The position numbers were made by a program, and so were the translations under genes. This document shows, in pieces, positions 36,650-48,473 of a DNA stretch of 64,000 bases. Below the pieces are notes generated by a model, which ran no database searches, was not told the DNA's origin, and saw nothing but the letters and a program-made list of their open reading frames with translations. How positions within the stretch are numbered: the first letter of the stretch is position 1; each line of letters starts with the position of its first letter. This DNA comes from Hypericum androsaemum (lineage: Eukaryota; Streptophyta; Magnoliopsida; Malpighiales; Hypericaceae), in the NCBI GenBank assembly GCA_963995505.1, contig OZ023197.1:11840475-11904474 (forward strand). Direction: 5' to 3'.

Positions 36650-37625
36650 GCCATGTAAGCATTTATACTTCAAATGCAAACTAAGTACAAATGCTTACTT
36701 CATTTGCATATTTAAAAAATGTAAGCATTTGTATATATTTAGGAATGCAAAGTAAGAAACGAATTGGCTAGCCAAGACTAGTGGACTACCCCCATTCATC
36801 TTTTGGCTTTGAGGAGATTATATATTTTTTCTAAATAAGTTTAATGAACTTCTTTTGTATGATTATCATCTTTAATTAATGAAATTTTAGCTTCCATTTT
36901 TGAATTTTTTTTCTTTGTGAATTTAAATTAAAGACATTGGCTTAAACTCCACGTTCAAAAAAAAGAAACCATATTTTTCGAAAAACCATATTGATTAGAT
37001 ATTAAAGATAATTCCTTATTTTCTCAATAAATACTAAAATATTTGTAGGAAAGAACTTTGCTAACTTTCACGCATGATTTAGGATATTTCTTTGAGGAGA
37101 TTTTTTTTATACCTTTGATATGGAAAGTTACACCACCGGGTTTCCTTCTGTAGCCGTAAAAAAATATTTTCCTTGTATAAAATATGTTTGAGCTCTATAC
37201 AGAGAGTGAATATTGGCGGAATTTAATGGAGCAGGTGAAATCTCAAGTAAGCGAGTAAGAGGGAAAGAAAGAGGAGGAGATTATGCTCATTTCCTTTTTT
37301 TGTTTTTTTGATAAGTCTTTCTATTATCTTTTGGGATAATTAAAATTGATATTTCAGAATGACTACTTATATATATGGAAATGTTTTTGGCTACTGATTT
37401 ATATTTTTTGAGTCAATTAGGTAAAAATTTACCGAATTCTTGTTACATATATCATGCAAGTATTCGGAAAAAAATTATCTTTGGACTACTATTATGGTGT
37501 ACAATCATGGGAGGTGATGAGAAGTATTTACTTATTAAAAAAGAAAATTTTGAATAACTCATGATACTTTAGTGTCTTTTAATATAAAATAAAATCGCTA
37601 CTTTTTATTGGTTGAAGAGAGTAAA
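36650..37625. other. Intergenic, no gene seen
   Basis: AT-rich, with short random open frames only. Confidence 0.5.
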
Positions 37626-37640
37626 AGTAACATACATAAC

Positions 37641-37760
37641 ACCAACTCATGTATGGTCTGATGGATACGGTGTCAGTCCTTAAGCATGAGGTGGGAGGAT
37701 CGAATCCCATGACCGTCTAAGATCCGAAATTGTGAAAACAATTTAAATCTCACCAAAAAA
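37641..37760 (+). mobile_element. SINE, plus-strand copy with 15-bp target duplication
   Basis: 120 bp from ACCAACTCATGTATGGTCTG to CACCAAAAAAA. It has an A-box-like TGGTCTGATGG and a B-box-like GAGGATCGAATCCC, as in tRNA-derived SINEs. It is flanked by a perfect 15-bp duplication AGTAACATACATAAC (37626-37640, 37761-37775), so the insertion is fairly recent. It lies about 170 bases upstream of the ATL gene at 37932. Confidence 0.88.
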
Positions 37761-37931
37761 AGTAACATACATAACTAAGTTAACCTGTTTATACAATTTT
37801 TAAATCCTAATAAACTAAGTCTTAATTAATACTCACAAAAGAAACAAAAACAAGCCTTAATATCATCCACTCCTCAGTCGCCACACATACACCATTAACT
37901 ACCCACCAAAACCCTAACCCAAATCAGCAAA

Positions 37932-38414
37932 ATGGATGATTCTTCCTCCCCAGAAACCCCCTCAGTAGGTGGATTTGGATTTGGGGTAGGGGTAACCCTA
38001 GTTGTGGTGTTCCTGATCCTGGCGATCACCGTCTCCACCTACTGCTGCACCAGGTCACGTCGCCCACCACCGCCGCAACAGCCGGGGGGCTCCGTGTACG
38101 GCGCCATCGAGATACTCGAGCTCGGACTCGACGAGGCCACCCTCAAAGGGTTCCCCAAGTTGCTTTACTCCGAAGCAAAGTGCGAAAAGGGCGAGTCAAC
38201 GCCTACCTCGTGCTCCATTTGCCTGGGTGACTACAAGGACAAGGACGTGTTGAGGTTGCTGCCTGACTGCGGCCATGTGTTCCACCTCGGGTGCGTTGAC
38301 CCGTGGCTCCTGCGCCGCCCCACGTGCCCGGTTTGCCGGAGCTCGCCGTTGCCGTCGCCGCTCTCCACTCCTCTCGCCGAGGTGACGCCGTTGGCAGCCT
38401 CCGCCGGGCGTTGA
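37932..38414 (+). CDS. ATL-type RING-H2 E3 ubiquitin ligase, 160 aa
   Basis: Intronless. Membrane segment about residues 15-37, then a Pro/Arg-rich linker, GLD motif ([12 protein letters not shown]) and an intact RING-H2 at residues 94-135: [20 protein letters not shown], then GHVFHLGCVDPWL and CPVCR, with all eight ligands at canonical spacing. Tandem paralogue of 34730-35206; coding and 5' leader sequences (ACCATTA(A/G)CTACCCACC) are shared, so the duplication included the promoter-proximal region. Short Ser/Pro-rich tail ending AASAGR. Role inferred from the family: membrane-anchored E3 ligase. Confidence 0.92.
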   Translation: MDDSSSPETPSVGGFGFGVGVTLVVVFLILAITVSTYCCTRSRRPPPPQQPGGSVYGAIEILELGLDEATLKGFPKLLYSEAKCEKGESTPTSCSICLGDYKDKDVLRLLPDCGHVFHLGCVDPWLLRRPTCPVCRSSPLPSPLSTPLAEVTPLAASAGR

Positions 38415-38419
38415 CAATA

Positions 38420-40600
38420 TTCTATGTAGTAGTTGGGAGGGAGTCGCTCTTACTTCTTATATTTGAAGTTGGTAGGGAGGTATTTTATTTTTATTTTTGT
38501 TTCTGGGCAAGTTAATTTTAATTGCAGAGTAATTAAGTTTTGTCTTAAATTTCTGGACGTGAGGTGGAGTGACAATGGTTCATCTATTCATAAGAAAAAA
38601 ATATCAACCCGATTTTTGAAAAACTAAATTGATTATGAATTAATCATATAAGAATTAAGAAGCACAATTCTCATCTTCTCACTCTACGCTTAAGTCTGTA
38701 ACGGTCTAACCTTGTAGAAATAACAACGTAAATATTAGTTAACAATTGATGTTGAATTATAAAATTATTAGTATTTGTTGACGCAGTTAAATTCATCTTA
38801 TTTTGAAATCTAACTTACCGTCGAAGAATAGTTATTTTCTTCGTCGTTTGATTCGTGCTAAATGTCGAATTTTTTTAATATTTTGTTGCAGTGCTTCTTA
38901 AAATTAGTGGGGATAAATGGAAATAATTGATTATATATTTATGTGTAGTTAATTGATTATCTATTTTTTATTAGTAAATTGATGACTAAATTATCAACAA
39001 TTACTTAGATAAGCTGTCGAGATAGTTATTTTAGATTAAATAAGTTTCGAGTTCAAATTCTTGAATGGTAACAGTTAGTATAAACTAAAAAAATCAATTA
39101 TCTATTTGGGAATTATTAATTTGTTGTGCTTATCTTACTTTTTAGCGGGTTTTTTACTTGTAAAAAAATTGGTGTGCATATACTTTTGCTGGAAAAGGAA
39201 GTTGGTAACCAGGGAGGTTTGTCTGGAGCTAGTTTAATGGAGCAAGTATTTTGGACTTTGGAGAATTACTATTGCTTCTTTTTCGTTGAAATTAGTTGGA
39301 GCCAAAGTTTAATTTTTAACTGGACAAAATTATAAAAGGTGGTAAAAATATTTGACGTAAATGTATTTCAGGAATCAAACTAAAATTCTTTTATTAATAG
39401 ATTAGAGCTATCATATTACCCAATCAGGTCATAATAAGCACCCTCGTTAGAGTGACTAAGCATACTTCGCAAGTTCTTCCCGATTGAATGGCAAGTGGAG
39501 CCAAAGTAAAGATAAACTATGTGCGATTACACTGAGAATAATGCAGCAGATCTCAGTAAAATTCCGAAACACCAACAACGAAAAAGACATATAACCGATG
39601 TAAGATTTTGTTTAAGACAACAAAATTTTCACGTGCATCGTTGACTTGGGAGGCCCGTCTTTGTATTTCAATCAAAAGGATTTTCAACAAAAAAAAAATT
39701 TAAAAGGATTAAATTGATTACAACAGATGGTCTACCTAATACATGCCAAAATTAGCTAAAAGTTAATGGCAAGTTGGATGACACACTGTGTATATATAAA
39801 TACGTACCAGCTGCCAATTGACATTTTCGACCAACGAATCTTGGCGTTATCGAGCATTGATGTCATTGCATTGTCAGGCGGTTCCTAAATATCGAAAAAT
39901 CTAAGTTTAAATCGATATAATTTTAAAAGGAGAAAAATTTATTACAAATATTTAATATTATTATATTTTCACAAGACTGGATTAAAATTTTCGTTAATAA
40001 AATAGAATAACTCATTTATTCTGATCTATATGTTTGTTGGTTAATGCTAATAATTTATTAGATGAACATTAAGTTACGTACATTGTTCTTTGAATATTTT
40101 TCATATTGCAAAATCTAGACGAAACCACCCCTCAATATACTCCACCATGTGTAGCTTCACTGCAACGACCTTCCTCCGGTTGATGAGTCTGATGCCAATC
40201 ATTCAATAATCAATATATATTTAATATTATTATCTCTACTAACTCAATTTTTGACTCCACGACTTTCCACGTGGAAAAAATTGAACTGATATATATTTTG
40301 TAAAATGTAAGAAAAAAGTAAACAATGGATGTTAAATCTAAGAAATAAATGGTTGTCAAAAAATTAAGTAGCAATAACGGTTATATAGCCCAATGTAACA
40401 CCTTTTTTTTAAACTAGTCAATTTGGTCTCCCGCACTCTTTACCGACCTCAAGTATCAATTTCAAGGTTAAGAAAATGTGGTCCGACCCATTCCATTTTC
40501 ACCTAAAACATGGATCGTGATTTAATCGTTGACTACGTGTTCAACTAGTAGACCTATCGTTCGAAAAAAAAGCCTATGGCGAAGTGTCCCGTGTGTGAGG
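38420..40600. other. Intergenic, no gene seen
   Basis: About 2 kb of AT-rich DNA between the ATL cluster and the palindrome. Short open frames (for example 39126-39335) show no domain. Nothing else recognised. Confidence 0.5.
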
Positions 40601-42013
40601 CGCCTCTCTCTCTTTCCTCGTTTGCCTTTGTGTCCCGTGTTGTCTCCCTCTTCCGTTTGGGCCTGGATAATGGGTTTGGGCATGTCGGTTAGGATTACAA
40701 ATTTTGTAGAAAAAATTCACTTTGGTACCATGTGATATCACAAAAATTATATTAAGACTATGTAGTTTTAAAGTCATCAATCGAGTCAAACTTTATCCAA
40801 TTAAAATCATTTAGTGTATTCGAAAACTATTCCAATCTTCCGTATCAAAACGATGTCATTTTTGTCACAACGTCACAACGCCACATCCATTTTTTTTCCT
40901 ACCTGAAAACTCTTCCCTCTCTCCTCCCTTCCTCAATGAGAACTCCCATTGTTCAGTTGCAAACACCAAACACATCCTCAAGCACAACTTTCCACCTGTA
41001 AGCTACAATGAGCCAAACCAAATGGTGGAAAATCAAATGAGCTCAAATACCGGCCTTCTGCGCTAGAACTCTTCTAGAACTCTATTCCTTCTAGAACACT
41101 AATCCAATCAAACCTGCCAGCAATCATCCCAATTCAAACCCCAGAAAATTCTAACACCAAAACCCACAAAATTCAATGGCTAGAAAATCCTCTTATTCCA
41201 AAACATAAAAGCAATTGGTGTTTACGGTGTGAACCGATAGCAATCGTGTCGGAAGAATCAGAACTTGGTTGTTCTTGGGCTTCGTTAGGCGAGGGGTCGA
41301 TTTTATTTCTGGCGGTGTCGACAAGATTTTAGGGTAGTTGTAGGGTTGCAGCGGACGATGTTTGGCTGGTGAGGCCGCGTTGGTGGTGGGTTGGTGAGCA
41401 AATGTGATGGCCGTGGCGATGGAGGAGAGAGAAGTGGAGAGAGGGAAGAGAGAATCCACGAAGGAAAGAAGAAAAGAAAAACTGATATGGGGTTGCCACG
41501 TTAGAGAAACAACATCGTTTCAACCACCTAGATTTGAGAAGCTGTTCGAAGCTAAAAATAATTTTAGTTGGAAAAAATTGATTCATTGATGAATTGTAAA
41601 CTACATGCTCCTAATGCTATTTTTGCAATAACATAGAATACGAAAATGAACTCTTCTCAATTCTTTACTATCCAATTAGTTCTTGTCGCTAACATTCTGC
41701 TAAGTTAAAATAAGTAATAAAATCATTCAATTTTCAAATTAATTATTTGCAAAAGGTTGAAAAATGATTAAGTTGGGTAATTTTTTAAACAACATTGATT
41801 TTTTGTCTTTCTATTTATAATACTTTTTAAAACCAAAAAATATTTTTTTGGAGATAACTAGGATAAAAATTTAGGAGGTGAACAACTGTACATCCCATGT
41901 GTTCAAAATTCTAAACATGTTACACCATGATTATACATTTCAGGGTTTCAACCCTAGATCTCCTTGAATTTGTACGAAGAAGAAATAATGTTGGTGAGTG
42001 AGTCGAAGAAGTA

Positions 42014-42277
42014 ATGCTGAAGAGCTCAGACGGCATGTTGTTGGAGGTGGAAGAGGCAGCTGCGATAGAGTCTGTGACGATTGCCTACTTCCTAGTCGCC
42101 AACAATGGGATCCCAATTCGTGAGGTGACCAGTGATATCCTGTTAAAGGTGATGGAGTACTGCCATGGTCACGTCAAGGCCAAATCATCCCCTTATAACG
42201 CCGCTCTCTATTCTTGGGTGGCGGACTTCTATGGAAAATTTGACATTAACACACTCTGTGAACTCCATCGTGGTTAG
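42014..42277 (+). pseudogene. SKP1-like protein fragment, left arm
   Basis: Open frame of 87 codons: LKSSDGMLLEVEEAAAIES, then NNGIPIREVTSDILLKVMEY and CHGHVKAK, ending ELHRG. This is the N-terminal BTB/POZ-like half of a SKP1/ASK protein, the adaptor that links CUL1 to F-box proteins in SCF ubiquitin ligases. The C-terminal helices that grip the F-box are missing. The ancestral start (ATGTTGGTGAGTGAGTCG...) lies upstream but is out of frame with a stop between, so the listed Met is secondary. It may be a captured or retained fragment rather than a gene. Confidence 0.7.
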
Positions 42278-42843
42278 TCTCTATGCTAATTTATAGTATC
42301 TAATTTTAGCATTGTCTGTGGTACAATAAAAAATGCTCATTTCTTATCAGTCTAATTTTCTAGTGATGAGGTGGTGCGACGGCTAAGAGCGAGAGTTTAG
42401 GCCCTAGTTTGTACCACACACTATGTCAACATAACCATAACAAAAATACTTTTTTTGTTTAGAGAGTAGAAAAGGCTTGCCGCATTTGCCCTGACTTTCA
42501 ATTCAAAGAAGGAACCGTTGCACCAAGAAAATCAAGTTTGAGAGTAGGAAAAATAAGCTACCTTAAACCAAAAACAAAGAGAAAAAAACATAACAGTTTA
42601 GAATTTTACCGAGTTTGAGTTTTGTAACATATTCCACTTTGGTTTTCTTAGATTTTGTTGTTTTTTGTCATTTTTATTCTCGTTTCTTGAATCAATGGAC
42701 TACAAATTTGATATTTTGGTTTATTGTCTTTCTATTTATACTAATTTTTTTTAATCCAAAAAATATTTTCCGGAGATAACTGGATAAAAATTTAGGGGTG
42801 CCCATTGCATGTGATCAAAATTCTAAACATGGTACTTACAAAA

Positions 42844-43134
42844 TTATTTAAAGGTGGTGAAAGAGCCATAGTCCGTAACAATGATCGCGAGCGAGTCTAA
42901 GAAGAAGAAAATCCTCAAGAGCTCGGGCGGCAAGTTGTGGGCGGTGGAAGAGATAGAGTCTGTATCGAGGATTGCGAGCCAGTCCACCGCCCACAACTTG
43001 CCATCCAAGCTCTTCTTCTTAGACTGACTCGCAATCGTCGATATAGACTCTGCCTCTTCCACCGCCAACAGCTTGCCATCCGAGCTCTTGAGCATTCTCT
43101 TCTTCTTCTCTGACTCGCTCGCGATGCTCACCAT
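42844..43134 (-). pseudogene. SKP1-like 5' fragments repeated at the palindrome centre
   Basis: An open frame across the central hairpin. It contains LKSSDGKLLAVEEAESIS and then a second, degenerate SLDGKLWAVDWLAILDTDSIS. Both are copies of the SKP1 N-terminal beta strand, the second read partly through the fold. It exists because the inverted arms meet here and is not a plausible protein gene. Confidence 0.6.
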
Positions 43135-44064
43135 CGCCTTTTTTCTTGTTACTTCTTTGATTTTCTTGATCGTTATTTTTTTCTTTTTTTGAACGTCTCT
43201 TGTTTGATTTGAAAGAAGGCGGAGGCGGTTGGAGCCTTTTATACGGAGAAAAATAAGAGTATATCTTTTTATCAGTACATTGACGGATGATGGTGCAAGA
43301 AACTATATAGCTTATATGCTAAGTTTATTAAATGTTGATTATTTCATATCAAGTAAAAATATAATTATTGATATCATCAGGGATGCGTGTGAGTTGATTA
43401 GTCTAGATTGTATATATATATATAAAGAGACTCGGCATCTAAATTTAATCCACAATTACCAAAATCAAAGTTCTGTATTTTTTTGTTAGTAACATGTTTA
43501 GAATTTTGTGCACGTTGAATGGATACCCCTATATTTTTATGCAGTTATCTCCGAAAGTTATTTTTTGGATTAAAAAAAATTAGTATAAATAGAAAGACAA
43601 TAAACTAAAATATCAAATTTGTAGTCCATTGATTCAAGAAATTAGTATAAAAAGGAAAAAACAACAAAATCTAAGAAAACGAAAGTGGAACCTGTTACAA
43701 AACTCAAACTCGTTAAAATTCTAAACTGTATGTTTTTTTCTCTTTGTTTTTGGTTTAAGGTAGCTTATTTTTCCTACTTTCAAACTTGATTTTCTTGGTG
43801 CAACGGTTCCTTCTTTGAATTGAAAGTCGGGACAAACTCGGCGAGCCTTTTCTACTCTCTAAACAAAAAAAGTATTTTTGTTATGGTTATGTTGACATAG
43901 TGTGTGGTACAAACTATGGCCTAAACCCTCGCTCTTAGCCGTCGCACCACCTCATCACCAGAAATACTACCCTGAGAATGCAAAAATTAGACTGATAAGA
44001 AATGAGCATTTTCAATTTTACCACAGACAATGCTAAAATTAGAGACTATGAATTAGCATAGAGA

Positions 44065-44330
44065 CTAACCACGAAGGAGTTCACACAGTGTGTTAATGTT
44101 GAATTTTCCATAGAAGTTCGCCTCCCAAGCACAGAGAGCACCGTCACAAGGAGAGGATTTGGCCTTGACGTGCTCATGGCAGTACTCCATCACCTTTGAT
44201 AGGATATTGCTGGTCACCTCATGAATTTGGATCCCATTGTTGGTGACTAAGAAGTAGGCAATCGTCATGACTCTATCGCGAGTGCCTCTTCCACCTCCAA
44301 CAACATGCCGTTTGAGCTCTTCAACATTAC
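44065..44330 (-). pseudogene. SKP1-like protein fragment, right arm, frameshifted
   Basis: Mirror copy of the left-arm fragment. Minus strand reads MLKSSNGMLLEVEEALAIES and then a stop (TCATGA), caused by loss of one base relative to the left copy (TCTGTGACG). After the break it continues IAYFLVTNNGIQIHEVTSNI and LSKVMEYCHEHVKAK to ELLRG. Clearly broken. Confidence 0.75.
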
Positions 44331-45889
44331 TTCTTCGACTCGCTCGCCAACATTACTTCTTCTTCATGCAAATTTAAGGAGGTCTAGGGTTGAAACCCTG
44401 GCATGTATAATCATGGTGTAACATGTTTAGAATTTTGAACACATGGGATGTACACTTGTTCACCTCCTAAATTTTTATCTAGTTATCTCCGAAATTTTTT
44501 TTTGGTTTTAAAAATTAATATAAATAGAAAGACAAAACGAAAGTATCAAATTTGTAGTCTGTTATTTCAAAAATTACCCAACTTAATCATTTTTCAACCT
44601 TTTGCAAACAATTAATTTGAAAATTGAATGATTTTATTACTTATTTTAACTTGGTAGAACTGTTAGCGACAAGAACTAATTGGATAGTAAAGAATTGAGA
44701 AGAGTTCATTTTGGTATTCTATGTTATTGCAAAAATAGCATTAGGATCATGTAGTTTAAAATTCATCAATGGAGTCAATTTTTCTAACTAAAATTATTTT
44801 TAGCTTCGAATAGCTTCTCAAATCTAGGTGGTTGAAACAATGTTGTTTCTCTAACGTGGCAACGCCACATCAGTTTTTCTTTTCTTCTTTCCTTCGTGGA
44901 TTCTCTCTTCCCTCTCTCCTCTTCTCTCTCCTCCATCGCTACGGCCATCACATTTGCTCACCAACCCACCACCAACTCGGCCTCACCAGCCAAACGTCGT
45001 CCGCTGCAACCCTACAACTACCCCAAAATCTCATAGACACGGGCAAAAATAAAATTGACCCCTCGCCTAACGAAGCCCAAGAACAGCCAAGCTCTGATTC
45101 TTCCGACACGATCGCTATCGGTTCACATCGTAAACACCAATTGCTCTTATGTTTTGGGATAAGAGGGTTTTCTAGCCATTGAATTTTGTGGGTTTTGGTA
45201 TTGGAATTTTCTGGGGTTTGAATTGGGATGATTGCTGGAGGGTTTGATTGGATTAGTGTTCTAAAAGGAATAGAGTTCTAGAAGAGCTCTCACAGAAGGC
45301 CGGTATTTGATCTCCCATCATTTGGTTTGGCTCATTGTAGCTTACTGGTGAAAAGTTGTGCTTGAGGATGTGTTTGGTGTTTGCAACTGAACAATGGGAG
45401 TTCTCATTGAGTAAGGGAGGAGACAGGGAAGAAGAGAGAGGGAGGTGAGAGGGACGATATTCCAGGTAGGAAAGAAAAATTGATGTGATGTCGTGACATC
45501 GTCACAAAAATGACATCTTTTGATACAGTGGATTGGAATAGTTTTCTGATAAGCTAAATAATTTTAGTTGGATAAAGTTTGACTCGATTGATGACTTTAA
45601 AATTACATGGTTCTAATACAATGTGTATTTTTCCTACAAAATTTGTAATCCTAACGAACATGACCAAACCCATTATCCAGGCCCAAACGGAAGAGTTAGA
45701 CAACGCGGGACACAAAGGCAAACGAGGAAAGAGAGAGAATAATATGAATAATCAAGTAGGGTCTACTTTTTATTTAAAAAATAATTTTTAAATAATATAA
45801 ATATGCAGTGTTTTAAGACCTGGATCCTTATTTTCAAAAAGTATAAAGATAAAGATTTGAGCCACCTTCAAAAAAGAGAATAAATATCG

Positions 45890-46100
45890 GTTACTTGCAT
45901 TACCTCAAAGTTTTCCCATTGTAATTTATAAGTTGATCGGTCCCATTGACTGATCGGTTACATATGACAAGAAATCTCTTGACCGAGAGGACGAAATGTC
46001 TAAGTAGAACAGTAAACACACCAACTGGAAAGACGGAGAAGTCTTGGGGAGGAAAAGTGGAATCTCCATTTTCTGTGCATTTTCTCCTAGTTGTTAACTA
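45890..46100. repeat. Upstream segment of the F-box repeat unit
   Basis: A block containing TTGATCGGTCCCATTGAC, CATATGACAAGAAATCTC and GAAATGTCTAAGTAGAAC recurs at about 47865-47970, 53375-53560 and 59165-59260, each time 0.5-0.7 kb before an F-box copy. It marks the left side of a tandemly duplicated unit that includes the promoter region. A second shared block (46236-46345 and 53870-53975, with CACGTGAGACGACTTGAGCC) precedes copies 1 and 3. Confidence 0.8.
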
Positions 46101-46432
46101 AGTCGTACGTATTATAAAGCCATATCTCAACAAATTTAACACAATAAACATTTAAATGGGTAAGGTTTTATTATTTTTCTCAATTTATGATGTGTCTTTT
46201 TTTTTTAAATTTGAATTTAGGTTTGGCATTGGCAGTCCACCCTGACGTGGTTGCACGTGAGACGACTTGAGCCTTTTTTCCTGGACTCGCGTCTTGTACC
46301 GTAACTGGGCCTTACGGGCTCAGCCCCTCACAGCCCACGAAGGCAAGGGGGAGAGAGAAAAAAGGGTGGGGTTAAAACTTAAAACCCCATTTTCCAGTTT
46401 CTCTTCTCCGTAAGGGGCTAGAATCAAATCGA

Positions 46433-47655
46433 ATGGAGAGAAGTAACAAGAACCTACAAACCCAACAAGGGCTAGACCTTATCAGCAACTTGACCGATGA
46501 CATCCTATTACACATACTCTCATTCCTTGAGATGGAAGACGTCGTTAGGACCAGCGTCTTGTCGCGGCGGTGGCAGTGCCTTGTGGATGTATGTGTCAAA
46601 CCTCATCTTATGTGTAGCAGATCAACATCTGCAGGATAACCCTAAACTGCAGTTCGCGAAGAGAGCCCTAACCCTCCACGCAGCGCCCAACACTTCGATG
46701 CTTCAACAAGCACGTGGGCCGCCAGAGGATGGATCTGTTGGTTCGTTTCGCAGTCACGCGTCAAGTGGAGGATTTAGACTTGTCCTTATACCCTTACGTC
46801 CTCCCCCAATGGTCCTTTTTCGTAGTAATCCATTGTAGCAGGAAATAAGCACGGCCTTTCCTTTGCTGTTGTAGAAGCTGTCATGACGAGGTACGGCCAT
46901 TATGACGTCAAGCTACCACAAAACATGCAACTAAATTCAAACAGTCAACTCCGTCATTCGAAAATAAGCATTGCCAATGCTATCACATGACTAATAGGTT
47001 GACTAATTCGGATTCCGTTCACAATTTTAGCCTCAGAAGAAATATGAATATATATTTTTTTATGGCGATATGCTTGCTGTTTTACAGTTTCTTATTCGGC
47101 CTGTGTTTGGCTTCTCTTCTGTTTCTTTTTCTCCTTCTTATAACTTTTTCGTTTCTTTGAGTAATAAAGTTTCTTTTCGCCAAAAAAAAAAAGTTCACGT
47201 GTTTAATCATATGGAAGGTTGATACGATAAATCAAACCCCCCAACCAGATAATCCTCCTGCAGGAGAATAAGTATTGGTGATACATAGCAGTCGCTCCTC
47301 TTCAAATGATCACAATGCGCTTCGTGTTACGGCTCCTCAGCTTGAGGAGTTGACGATTTATGGAGCTTGGTATTGGAACAGTTGTAATCTCATTGATATT
47401 CCGTCGTCTGCTCACATTTGTCTACATTTCTTCATCGCATCAGATATTAAGAGGAAGGGTCAAAACGAAAAGAAGAAAGAAGCGCATCCTCTAGCTGATG
47501 TGGTTGTGGAAGATGGGCTTCCTTTCAAAGTTGCTGACAATGTTGAATTGCAACCCTTGGTTACATTAACTAAAGCTGGTTTGCAGCTTTTGGATAACCA
47601 GTTTCCTGATGCTATAAATGAGGACGTTTTACTGCTCCTAGCTGCTGTTACATAG
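46433..47655 (+). pseudogene. F-box/LRR gene copy 1, frameshifted, interrupted and fused to foreign sequence
   Basis: Starts MERSNKNLQTQQGLDLISNL and has a full F-box (DDILLHILSFLEMEDVVRTS, VLSRRWQCL). One inserted T after TGCC (CTTGTGG) then shifts the frame; similarity continues in another frame to about 46835. There the LRR part is replaced by a LINE-like tail ending in poly-A (46840-47202). F-box homology resumes near 47265 (ALRVTAPQLEELTIYGAWYW and IDIPSSAHICLHFFIASDI) but after RKGQNEK switches to an unrelated 60-codon stretch (LADVVVEDGLPFKVADNVEL, then ALLLLAAVT-like end) that I do not recognise. Non-functional as an F-box gene. Confidence 0.85.
46840..47202 (+). mobile_element. 5'-truncated LINE-like 3' end with poly-A
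   Basis: Non-F-box insert ending in pyrimidine-rich DNA, GAGTAATAAAGTTTCTTTTC, then GCC and A11. Plant L1-type LINEs commonly end in TTTCGCC followed by poly-A. No reverse transcriptase remains. Target duplication not clear, because flanking F-box sequence is also deleted. Confidence 0.5.
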
Positions 47656-48473
47656 GTCGCAGATTGTCATGCCCCTTCTGTTGTGGTTAATGGTCATATA
47701 TATTGGGAAATGTAATTAGATAACATCTATTATTGTATAGTTTTGATATGCGGTTATTTTGTACTTTTAGATACAATACAGTTGGTATAATTACCGTTAT
47801 TTTTTTAAGAGTAATACAATTTAATTCATCCAGCTGTTATGATGTTTACATTACTTTAAAATTTTCCGGTTGATCGGTCACATTGACCGATCGGTTACAT
47901 ATGACAAGAAATCTTACGACCGACAGATACTTTACGAAATGTCCAAGTAGAATAGTAACCACATCAATTGGAACGATGGAGAGAGTTTTAGTGACCATGC
48001 GTATATTACGCTAAGTTTTCTTCGTGCAAATGTTATCTTGTCGAAATTATTAAAAAATTATTTTTTCTAATCTAACAACAATATATTATTTTTTACAAAT
48101 AGTTTTATTGGTCACTTTGTATTCACTAAATATATTGGATTGTTATTCGTCTAGATAACTTTGTTTGGATAACATAGTCAATTGTTATGATTTCAACATT
48201 TTTTTTGACTTTATGATGGATTCAACAAAATTAACTTTCTATCTCGTATATTTTATTAAAAATCAATGAACGTGATAATATATAAAAAAATAAACCATAG
48301 TTATCCCGTAATTACTAACTAGCGCAAATCTTCCTTTGTTTCCATCCATTGTAGCTTCGGTTGAAGAGCACATGGGAGAAAGAAGAAAAACCTAAATAAT
48401 AATAATACTATGAATCGAGTGTCGACGATCTCTATTTAAAGCGGTTGTATTTTAAAGCTCGCAGAGACCACCA

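Larger units (their letters stand above)
40605..45738. repeat. 5.1 kb palindrome (inverted duplication) centred near 42965
   Basis: The left arm starts TCTCTCTCTTTCCTCGTTTG and the right arm ends in its reverse complement. Matching blocks run in mirror order all the way in: the GGGCCTGGATAATGGGTTTG block, a CCACGAAGGAAAGAAGAAAA block, the SKP1-like fragment, a poly-A-rich block, and a central stem (42929-42948 with 42983-43002) around a 34-base loop. Each arm itself contains a smaller element with roughly 180-base inverted ends (about 40705-41650 and 44695-45640). The right arm has about 350 extra bases (43150-43510). Arm divergence is visible, so the structure is not new. No target duplication found at its ends. 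Confidence 0.88.

Noticed and set aside
32660..37760. Inverted pair of sequences flanking the ATL cluster, first taken for a cluster-bounding repeat
   Set aside because: They are two independent SINE insertions; one has its own 15-bp and the other its own short target duplication.
41193..41589. Ser/His-rich open frames near a CCACGAAGGAAAG block
   Set aside because: The same frames occur mirrored at 44832-45182 because of the palindrome; no domain, and they lie inside a TIR sub-element.
43229..43489. 86-codon open frame in the right palindrome arm
   Set aside because: Lies in the 350 bases missing from the left arm; AT-rich composition and no recognisable domain or splice context.
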